From contig JAOXYB010035272.1 in the NCBI GenBank assembly GCA_028565635.1, positions 1 to 13,920 of the forward strand: DNA of 13,920 bases, given 5' to 3'. The stretch is from Phoronis ovalis (lineage: Eukaryota; Phoronida; Phoronidae). Positions 11,301 through 13,920 of the stretch are shown one piece after another; within the stretch, counting starts at the first letter, position 1, and every line of letters starts with the position of its first letter. A program made the translations under genes and the position numbers. The notes beneath the pieces are model-generated. The model saw nothing but the letters and a program-made list of their open reading frames with translations, made no database searches and was not told where the DNA came from.

Positions 11301-13729
11301 CCTTGTCAACTTTGTCCAAAAAACACATATCAGGCTCCACGTTACCGTACCTCCTGTATAAAATGTGCTCCTGGAGAAATCAGCAATCCAGGAAGCAAAT
11401 CAAGAAAAGACTGTAAAAGTATGTGACGTATATTTACATAACATGCGTTCATGTCATCGACCTGTATTTTGAAAAAATGTAATTGAACAGTACAGTGTTA
11501 GCACACGTATCTCATTATGAACGTTATGCATCAACGGTTTCCTAAAAAAATCCAGATCTAAACGTACGTAAGATGGGAAACAGAACAAGTAAAACTTGTG
11601 AAAATATGTGCCATTGGTATACTAGCTATTCATGATACAGGATATTTCATATTTTCTTTTTTTTTGTAAATCGCTGCATACTGCAACTGCTATTATTTTT
11701 CATCAATCCATTACCACTTACACAAATAATTTTAAGATAAAGGCAAAAATGACATGCAGTCGTGTTTTATCTCGTTTCGTGCAGATGTTTCACCGGAATT
11801 TTTCATACAATGAAGCACCTGTTTGAAACGCTCTTTCAATTCATTTCAGTTAAAAATGAATGTTTGTCAAATGCGTGCCAAAATAAGGGAACGTGCTTGG
11901 ACAAGTTTGATGCATACCAATGTGTTTGCTCTCCTGGTTTCACCGGCGTTAACTGTGAAATCAATATAAACGACTGTGATCCAAACATGTGTCAGAATGC
12001 TGCAACTTGTATCGACTTGGTGAACAGGTAAAGTTAATGACTTGACAAATGTTCAGTAGGCTTGTACATGCTACGAAAATGTAATTTAACATAGTCATGC
12101 AGTAAACAAGTAACTAGAGCGTATATCCCACTCCTGTCGTGTCACCCTCAAATTCTTATTTTATTTTTAACGTTTTAGTGGAGAAAAAGTTGAAACCTTT
12201 TTTTTATTAGCGTGAGGGATAAACTACCTATAGCTGGATTCAAAGATAATTTTCGATTGTGCAGTTTTTTAGAAAAAAAATTGTTTCGCAAATCACCGTC
12301 ATACTTCTCCATTGTAAAAATGGTGAGAATTATGATCTCCCGTGAACTCAACTCATCTGTTCAGGTATTTATGATGTGCATAAATATTGAATTGGAACCC
12401 CGCTCACATTCATTGTATGACGCAATATTACATGTGAGGATACTTGGTTTTCTTACTTGCGGCTGATACCGCAGAGGTAAAACCTTGAGCCACAATCGAC
12501 TTACACTGGGGATTTGCAACACAGGAACTTTTGTAAAACATTAAAACATTCTGAAATTTGAAAACATGTTAGGTACTATATCACTCACGTTGATAAGAAA
12601 TGTTTCAACCTTTTCCACTAAAACGTTAAATTAACATACGAATTTCACAATGACACAAAAGAGTGGGATATACTAGACATCAAATTTGCACAAGATAACA
12701 TGACACTAACTATAATTGGATTTGGGGATGAAACCATTTTCATGGATCGTACTACGTATATTCACATCCTAATATTTTAGGTTTTCATGCAAATGCACTC
12801 CAGGGTTTGCGGGCAGCAATTGTGAATTTAATATTAACGAATGTGCCAGCAACCCATGCCTGAAAAATGGCATCTGCATTGACAGCATTAATGGCTACTT
12901 ATGTGAATGTCCAGTTGGTTTTGCGGGAAAGAGGTAACTAACGGAACAGCTAAGCACGGAAGTGTTTTCTAACATTATCAGTATAACTACAATTTATTAC
13001 TGCACTGTAATTTTGTCGTAATACCATGCCAAATGTCCAGTGTTTCCAATATACTTCAAAACAAATAACTTGTGTTGCATTCTATTTGTTAAAATATATC
13101 TAATATCAAAATTCTGACTGATCTGGAAAGGACTGGAACTCTCACGAATACTCGTAAAGCATTAAGAGTAAATAATTAGCTTTGTTGCATTCTTTTAGTT
13201 GCGAAATTAACATAGATGACTGTGTAAATAACCGTTGCGAAAATGGCGGATCATGTCAAGATTTGGTAAATGGATTGAAGTGTAACTGTGCTCCTGGCTT
13301 CACAGGTTAGTTTAGGTATAGAAGAAAATTGTTATTACATGATTTGTCAGTTGAAATCAATGTTAAAAAACTACATCCGGAATTTTATTAAAAGCAAAGT
13401 TAGTACTAGAAAATCTTGGCATAAATTTTTGGCACATGGAACTAAAATCGACCATATAATGTGACAAATGAATACTTGTTACCCTCGTGTAGTACTGTAT
13501 AAGTGTCACTCTAACAAGCAAATGCTTACTTCGCACAACTATATATGTTGTCGAAGTTACTTTATACGTAAATATGATGACTTTGTTGTACTGTCTGTCT
13601 TCTCTTAACAGGAGAGACCTGCAATCAAAATATAGATGATTGTACTCAACACCATTGCAGAAATAACGCCACATGCATTGATAGTCTTCAATCTTACATG
13701 TGTCGCTGTCCAAAAGGATTTACGGGCAA
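2035..13729 (+). CDS. SVEP1: SVEP1/polydom-like secreted multidomain protein, 5' part (21 exons joined, open at 3' end)
   Basis: Joined exons: 2035-2301, 2577-2874, 3265-3390, 3673-3840, 4093-4263, 4563-4748, 5034-5231, 5596-5717, 7354-7423, 7642-7825, 8133-8227, 8582-8818, 9303-9512, 9663-10088, 10480-10641, 10909-11070, 11260-11418, 11850-12027, 12781-12933, 13199-13305, 13612-13729. They read as 1265 codons plus 2 nt with no stop, and all introns are GT-AG. Domain order is signal peptide, vWA, Cys-rich, EphR-like, 3 sushi, 2 HYR, sushi, linker with RRKRR, 3 EphR-like, 5 or more EGF. This matches the N-terminal third of SVEP1, which in vertebrates is a secreted matrix protein that binds integrin alpha9beta1 and angiopoietins and acts in lymphatic development; an invertebrate role is unknown. 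The start at 2035 is chosen for its signal peptide, the in-frame stop at 2026-2028, and a good context (A at -3, G at +4). The C-terminal EGFs, pentraxin and sushi array would lie beyond the window. A lineage-specific SVEP1 paralogue is possible. Confidence 0.85.
2577..2874 (+). CDS. SVEP1: SVEP1-like exon 2: core of vWA domain
   Basis: Residues 90-188 plus one base. It begins with the [10 protein letters not shown] strand. The GATNMYGAL loop supplies the MIDAS threonine (Thr129), and [11 protein letters not shown] supplies the MIDAS aspartate (Asp159). All three MIDAS loops are therefore intact across exons 1 and 2, so divalent-cation-dependent ligand binding is plausible. The acceptor is TTTTAG at 2571-2576 and the donor is GTAAGT at 2875. 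Exit is in phase 1, and the split glycine codon is completed by exon 3 to give VTVGVG, typical of the last vWA strand. Confidence 0.9.
2875..3264 (+). other. Intron 2 (390 nt), no recognisable content
   Basis: GT-AG intron within the vWA domain. It is AT-rich with an A-rich run near 3109-3128. I see no repeat structure, RNA gene or conserved coding segment. Confidence 0.7.
3265..3390 (+). CDS. SVEP1: SVEP1-like exon 3: C-terminal end of vWA domain
   Basis: Residues 189-230, phase 1 in and phase 1 out. It completes the vWA domain: [16 protein letters not shown] is the region where vWA proteins carry a glycine followed by a helix of the 'elL..iAs' type. It closes with [14 protein letters not shown], the usual last helix after the '...v..f..l' motif. 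The acceptor is GCAG at 3261-3264 and the donor is GTAAGT at 3391. Upstream of the acceptor the frame stays open into intron 2, but that stretch shows no family similarity and is treated as intron. Confidence 0.87.
3673..3840 (+). CDS. SVEP1: SVEP1-like exon 4: small cysteine-rich module after vWA
   Basis: Residues 231-286, phase 1 in and out. Seven cysteines lie in the pattern C-x3-C-x5-C-x-C-x9-C-x-C-x14-C (DKCPVRC, then RCGC, then SCIC, and a final SC). This resembles a divergent EGF-like fold but does not fit the standard EGF spacing. It occupies the linker that follows the vWA in SVEP1 proteins. The donor is a weaker GTTGAG at 3841; it is accepted because the phase is conserved and the next exon continues in frame. 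The exact domain family is not recognised. Confidence 0.78.
4093..4263 (+). CDS. SVEP1: SVEP1-like exon 5: ephrin-receptor-like (GCC2/GCC3) Cys-rich module 1
   Basis: Residues 287-343, phase 1 in and out. The pattern CTKGKYSP...SCKLCP...DCQCVDGY...PPC is the 'C.pG.y.......C..Cp.......g....C.C..Gy' signature of GCC2/GCC3 (tyrosine-kinase ephrin A/B receptor-like) repeats. These fold as small disulfide-linked modules in extracellular proteins. In vertebrate SVEP1 a module of this type precedes the first sushi domain, as here. The acceptor is TTTTAG ending at 4092 and the donor is GTAAGT at 4264. Confidence 0.86.
4563..4748 (+). CDS. SVEP1: SVEP1-like exon 6: sushi/CCP domain 1
   Basis: Residues 344-405, one complete sushi (complement control protein) domain in one symmetric phase 1-1 exon. 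Visible features are the opening [12 protein letters not shown], the middle FKCKQGY, the late [10 protein letters not shown] with the invariant tryptophan before the last cysteine, and a closing SIC. It has six cysteines rather than the usual four; the extra pair is in DTCPSS and STC. The acceptor is TTATAG ending at 4562 and the donor is GTACGT at 4749. Confidence 0.9.
5034..5231 (+). CDS. SVEP1: SVEP1-like exon 7: sushi/CCP domain 2
   Basis: Residues 406-471, a complete sushi domain in a phase 1-1 exon. It opens with [12 protein letters not shown], has the central [10 protein letters not shown] core, and closes with [15 protein letters not shown]. Six cysteines are present; the extra pair is QCSN and QCKSSC, as in the neighbouring sushi domains of this protein. 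The acceptor is TTCAG ending at 5033 and the donor is GTAAAT at 5232. Confidence 0.9.
5232..5595 (+). other. Intron 7 (364 nt), no recognisable content
   Basis: GT-AG phase 1 intron between sushi domains 2 and 3. It is AT-rich, and no mobile element or RNA was seen. Confidence 0.7.
5596..5717 (+). CDS. SVEP1: SVEP1-like exon 8: first two-thirds of sushi/CCP domain 3
   Basis: Residues 472-512, phase 1 in and phase 0 out. It runs from [13 protein letters not shown] through [23 protein letters not shown]. The sushi domain is interrupted after the central 'C.pGy' strand and is finished by exon 9 after the longest intron of the window. The donor is GTAGAG at 5718. The frame stays open beyond the donor for a few dozen bases, but that sequence lacks the tryptophan and last cysteines of a sushi domain. 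Confidence 0.83.
5718..7353 (+). other. Intron 8 (1636 nt), longest intron, probably enlarged by insertion
   Basis: This phase 0 intron splits sushi domain 3 and is more than twice the length of any other intron here. Its composition is uneven. Parts of 5720-6620 are T/A-rich, while 6622-6823 is more GC- and CpG-rich (a CGCGCGAGCGC run at 6658-6668) and full of inverted repeats. No reverse transcriptase or transposase reading frame is visible. I infer one or more old non-autonomous insertions, but I could not define their ends. Confidence 0.55.
6626..6823. repeat. Cluster of three inverted repeats in intron 8
   Basis: The first is an imperfect stem: CAGCATG at 6626-6632 and TTTTGTAAATGAA at 6644-6656, against TTCATTCACAGAA at 6688-6700 and CATGCTG at 6706-6712. 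The second is CTATTG at 6763-6768 with CAATAG at 6782-6787. The third is GCGACCA at 6787-6793 with TGGTCGC at 6817-6823. The second and third are exact and share a boundary. This could be part of a foldback element or a structured RNA segment; no family is recognised. Confidence 0.4.
7354..7423 (+). CDS. SVEP1: SVEP1-like exon 9: last third of sushi/CCP domain 3
   Basis: Residues 513-535, phase 0 in and phase 1 out; at 70 nt this is the shortest exon. [19 protein letters not shown] followed by IQC gives the third cysteine region, the invariant tryptophan and the last cysteine of the sushi fold begun in exon 8. The acceptor is TTATAG ending at 7353 and the donor is GTGAGT at 7424. Its assignment rests on completing the sushi pattern in the correct phase and on feeding exon 10 in frame. 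Confidence 0.82.
7642..7825 (+). CDS. SVEP1: SVEP1-like exon 10: first half of HYR domain 1
   Basis: Residues 536-596, phase 1 in and phase 2 out. It starts with [15 protein letters not shown], the usual HYR (hyalin repeat) opening 'D...P.i..CP..i', and continues with [13 protein letters not shown], the 'W..P.a.DnsG' core. HYR domains have an immunoglobulin-like fold and are commonly found beside sushi domains in adhesion proteins. The domain is finished in exon 11. The acceptor is ATGCAG ending at 7641 and the donor is GTAAGT at 7826. Confidence 0.88.
7826..8132 (+). other. Intron 10 (307 nt), no recognisable content
   Basis: GT-AG phase 2 intron inside HYR domain 1. AT-rich, and nothing else could be supported. 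Confidence 0.65.
8133..8227 (+). CDS. SVEP1: SVEP1-like exon 11: second half of HYR domain 1
   Basis: Residues 597-628, phase 2 in and phase 1 out. It encodes [20 protein letters not shown] followed by a conserved Cys, the standard HYR ending 'fpvG.t.V.Yta.D.sGN...C.F.v.V'. Together with exon 10 it forms a complete HYR domain. The acceptor is TTTTTAG ending at 8132 and the donor is GTAAGG at 8228. Confidence 0.88.
8228..8581 (+). other. Intron 11 (354 nt), no recognisable content
   Basis: GT-AG phase 1 intron between the two HYR domains. A T-rich stretch lies at 8290-8330. No repeat or RNA gene was seen. Confidence 0.65.
8582..8818 (+). CDS. SVEP1: SVEP1-like exon 12: HYR domain 2
   Basis: Residues 629-707, a whole HYR domain in one phase 1-1 exon. 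It opens with [14 protein letters not shown], has the core [13 protein letters not shown], and ends with [20 protein letters not shown] and FDVIV. Unlike HYR 1 it carries no internal intron. The acceptor GAGTAG ending at 8581 follows a T-rich stretch, and the donor is GTAAGT at 8819. A MITE-like element lies about 50 nt inside the following intron. Confidence 0.9.
8819..9302 (+). other. Intron 12 (484 nt) hosting a foldback element
   Basis: GT-AG phase 1 intron between HYR 2 and sushi 4. About 190 nt of it is the foldback element at 8868-9054. The remaining ~300 nt is ordinary AT-rich sequence similar in length to neighbouring introns. Confidence 0.65.
8868..9054. mobile_element. MITE-like foldback element in intron 12
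   Basis: Terminal inverted repeats: the left arm at 8868-8900 (GGAAACATT...AAAGTTACGATTCCGTAA) matches the reverse complement of the right arm at 9026-9054 (GGAAACATT...AAAGTTACAATTCCGTAA). There is one 4-nt gap and about two mismatches. Three 18-19-nt direct units beginning TTACGATT start at 8887, 8905 and 8924, and GTAAAGATACTTAC at 8942-8955 inverts part of the first unit. A TA dinucleotide lies just outside each end (8864-8865 and 9055-9056), which could be a mariner-type TA duplication, though one end has two or three extra bases. No coding capacity. Confidence 0.62.
9303..9512 (+). CDS. SVEP1: SVEP1-like exon 13: sushi/CCP domain 4 (divergent)
   Basis: Residues 708-777, phase 1 in and out. 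It opens with [12 protein letters not shown] and closes with [16 protein letters not shown], keeping the last tryptophan and cysteine of a sushi domain. The middle, [18 protein letters not shown], departs from the usual 'C..Gy' core. Six cysteines are present, and NET is a possible N-glycosylation site. In vertebrate SVEP1 the sushi domain that follows the two HYR domains is divergent in a similar way. The acceptor is TTGTAG ending at 9302 and the donor is GTAAGA at 9513. Confidence 0.87.
9663..10088 (+). CDS. SVEP1: SVEP1-like exon 14: linker domain with a furin-type RRKRR site
   Basis: Residues 778-919, the largest exon (426 nt), phase 1 in and out. It carries no standard domain that I can name. 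RRKRR at residues 848-852 (nt 9872-9886) meets the furin consensus R-x-K/R-R twice over. On each side is a strand-helix-strand pattern: [14 protein letters not shown], a Gln/Leu/Ala-rich helix, then [12 protein letters not shown] before the site; LGVTVNIVD, the helix [17 protein letters not shown], then LRLQITGD after it. NST just before the site is a possible N-glycan. From memory, vertebrate SVEP1 has a basic site in the equivalent spacer. The donor is GTAAGT at 10089. Confidence 0.84.
9872..9886 (+). other. Codons for the furin-type cleavage site RRKRR
   Basis: Five basic codons (AGA AGA AAA AGA AGA) encode residues 848-852 of the precursor, preceded by a glycine and followed by Thr-Ala-Gly. 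The motif satisfies R-x-K/R-R, so cleavage in the trans-Golgi by a furin-like convertase is expected. The two halves could stay attached through disulfides or a shared fold. Confidence 0.7.
10089..10479 (+). other. Intron 14 (391 nt), no recognisable content
   Basis: GT-AG phase 1 intron between the linker domain and the first of the three tandem ephrin-receptor-like modules. No repeats or RNA genes were seen. Confidence 0.65.
10480..10641 (+). CDS. SVEP1: SVEP1-like exon 15: ephrin-receptor-like module 2
   Basis: Residues 920-973, phase 1 in and out, 162 nt. It has six cysteines in the GCC2/GCC3 pattern: [29 protein letters not shown] and LDC. This is the first of three tandem modules, each in its own exon of near-identical size (162, 162 and 159 nt), which points to tandem exon duplication. 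The acceptor is TTGTAG ending at 10479 and the donor is GTGAGA at 10642. Confidence 0.88.
10885..10900 (+). repeat. (TC)8 microsatellite used as a polypyrimidine tract
   Basis: Eight TC units lie just before the TTTCTCAG acceptor of exon 16. The length of this tract may vary between individuals and could alter splicing strength; that is inference. Confidence 0.75.
10909..11070 (+). CDS. SVEP1: SVEP1-like exon 16: ephrin-receptor-like module 3
   Basis: Residues 974-1027, phase 1 in and out, 162 nt. The GCC2/GCC3 pattern is clear: [30 protein letters not shown] and a closing MC. The acceptor follows a (TC)n stretch at 10885-10900 and ends TTTCTCAG at 10908; the donor is GTAATA at 11071. Confidence 0.88.
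11260..11418 (+). CDS. SVEP1: SVEP1-like exon 17: ephrin-receptor-like module 4
   Basis: Residues 1028-1080, phase 1 in and out, 159 nt. [32 protein letters not shown] and DC follow the same module pattern as exons 15 and 16. It is the last module before the EGF array, as in vertebrate SVEP1. The acceptor is ATTATAG ending at 11259 and the donor is GTATGT at 11419. Confidence 0.88.
11419..11849 (+). other. Intron 17 (431 nt), no recognisable content
   Basis: GT-AG phase 1 intron between the last ephrin-receptor-like module and EGF 1. It contains a T-run near 11657-11666. Open frames here run into exon 18 but show no family features before the acceptor. Confidence 0.65.
11850..12027 (+). CDS. 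SVEP1: SVEP1-like exon 18: EGF domain 1 and first part of EGF 2
   Basis: Residues 1081-1139, phase 1 in and phase 2 out. EGF 1 spans about 1085-1116 with all six cysteines. It carries CLSNAC (O-glucose consensus C-x-S-x-P/A-C), CQNKGTC (O-fucose consensus) and [10 protein letters not shown] (Asp/Asn hydroxylation consensus). EGF 2 starts with NINDC, a calcium-binding opening, and has CQNAATC (O-fucose consensus). It is cut by the intron just before its fourth cysteine. The acceptor is TTTCAG ending at 11849 and the donor is GTAAAG at 12028. Confidence 0.9.
12028..12780 (+). other. Intron 18 (753 nt) enlarged by a foldback element
   Basis: GT-AG phase 2 intron inside EGF 2. Without the element at 12121-12673 it would be about 200 nt, close to its neighbours, so the insertion explains its length. 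Confidence 0.7.
12121..12673. mobile_element. MITE-like element with ~120-bp terminal inverted repeats in intron 18
   Basis: The left arm, about 12121-12243, is an imperfect reverse complement of the right arm, about 12557-12673. Exact blocks include GTATATCCCACTC (12121-12133 against 12661-12673) and AACGTTTTAGTGGA (12169-12182 against 12614-12627). The match continues through GTTGAAAC, CGTGAG and TTCAAA. CTAGA at 12114-12118 and 12673-12677 is a candidate target-site duplication, although it overlaps the right end by one base. The ~313-nt interior has only a chance open frame (12212-12466) with no transposase features, so this looks like a non-autonomous DNA transposon. The superfamily is not recognised. 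Confidence 0.72.
12781..12933 (+). CDS. SVEP1: SVEP1-like exon 19: end of EGF 2 and most of calcium-binding EGF 3
   Basis: Residues 1140-1190, phase 2 in and out. It finishes EGF 2 with [14 protein letters not shown], then encodes EGF 3: NINEC (calcium-binding opening), CASNPC (O-glucose consensus), and [12 protein letters not shown] (hydroxylation consensus). EGF 3 lacks the O-fucose consensus (CLKNGIC, with Ile in place of Ser/Thr). The last cysteine of EGF 3 comes from exon 20. The acceptor TTTTAG ends at 12780, after the foldback element in intron 18, and the donor is GTAACT at 12934. Confidence 0.88.
13199..13305 (+). CDS. SVEP1: SVEP1-like exon 20: last cysteine of EGF 3 and most of calcium-binding EGF 4
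   Basis: Residues 1191-1226, phase 2 in and phase 1 out. SC completes EGF 3. EGF 4 opens with NIDDC and has CENGGSC (O-fucose consensus) and [12 protein letters not shown]. The hydroxylation consensus is broken here because Leu replaces the Phe/Tyr before the last Cys pair. The acceptor is TTTTAG ending at 13198 and the donor is GTTAGT at 13306. EGF 4 is closed by the first cysteine of exon 21. Confidence 0.87.
13306..13611 (+). other. Intron 20 (306 nt), no recognisable content
   Basis: GT-AG phase 1 intron inside EGF 4, shortly before its last cysteine. The open frame on the minus strand across it has no family features. Confidence 0.65.
13612..13729 (+). CDS. SVEP1: SVEP1-like exon 21: end of EGF 4 and calcium-binding EGF 5 (incomplete)
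   Basis: Residues 1227-1265 plus two bases, phase 1 in and phase 2 out. GETC closes EGF 4. EGF 5 opens with NIDDC and has CRNNATC, which carries both an O-fucose consensus and an NAT N-glycosylation sequon, and [12 protein letters not shown] (hydroxylation consensus). Five of six cysteines are present, so the sixth must be in the next exon, outside the window. The donor is GTGAGT at 13730 and the acceptor is AACAG ending at 13611. Confidence 0.87.
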
Positions 13730-13920
13730 GTGAGTAAATTTATTCATCAAATTCGTGGGCCAGCTTTATCGCGTATAAAGTTGCTGAAGCCGATAAATAG
13801 CGACGTGACCACAACATAATTACGTTAAATAAACCTATTTATTAAACAAGATCACCTATGGTGATAGGGATGTTGTTTTTAGAGTGAGTGAATGAATATC
13901 CCTGGAGGGTGGCATATAAT

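Noticed and set aside
12212-12466. 84-codon plus-strand frame inside the intron 18 element, as a possible transposase
   Set aside because: It shows no DDE/D-type motif, DNA-binding motif or family resemblance; the length is within chance, and the element looks non-autonomous.
13363-13713. 116-codon minus-strand frame
   Set aside because: It runs antisense across intron 20 and exon 21 of the SVEP1-like gene and has no recognisable domain.
1-13920. CRISPR arrays, tRNA/rRNA genes, bacterial operons or a new defence-type gene cluster
   Set aside because: No regularly spaced repeats, no tRNA-like B box with a matching A box, and no ribosome binding sites or adjacent intact ORFs. All coding signal resolves into one intron-rich animal gene and one LINE relic.

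Overview
This window is eukaryotic and almost certainly from an invertebrate animal. It is AT-rich, its coding sequence is broken into short GT-AG exons, and it carries a relic of a non-LTR retrotransposon and foldback DNA elements. It contains no operons, tRNAs, rRNAs or CRISPR arrays. The retrotransposon remnant resembles Jockey/CR1-type elements common in molluscs and other marine invertebrates. The species cannot be fixed from the sequence, and a mollusc-like lophotrochozoan is only a guess.

The main content is the 5' half of one plus-strand gene. I rebuilt it as 21 exons from 2035 to 13729 (3797 coding nt, 1265 complete codons, still open at the window edge). Every junction is GT-AG and keeps the frame. 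The domain order is: signal peptide, von Willebrand A domain with an intact metal site, a small Cys-rich module, one ephrin-receptor-like (GCC2/GCC3) module, three sushi/CCP domains, two HYR domains, a fourth sushi domain, a linker domain with a furin-type RRKRR site, three ephrin-receptor-like modules, and at least five EGF domains. This is the order of the N-terminal third of SVEP1 (polydom), a very large secreted matrix/adhesion protein. By family precedent the part outside the window should carry more EGFs, a pentraxin domain and a long sushi array.

Layout. 1-556: AT-rich flank with an alternating purine/pyrimidine tract and a weak candidate for the 3' end of another gene. 557-1272: minus-strand retrotransposon relic. 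1273-2034: 5' flank and leader, with a 6-codon upstream ORF just before the start codon. 2035-13729: the gene. Intron 8 (5718-7353, 1636 nt) is the longest and holds a CpG-rich, hairpin-rich block. Intron 12 holds a MITE-like foldback element of about 190 bp. Intron 18 holds one of about 555 bp with ~120-bp terminal inverted repeats.

I see no wholly new multi-gene system. The most interesting points are the furin-type site placed between two beta-alpha-beta halves of the linker domain, which suggests a SEA/Notch-like cleaved fold, and the two intronic foldback elements.
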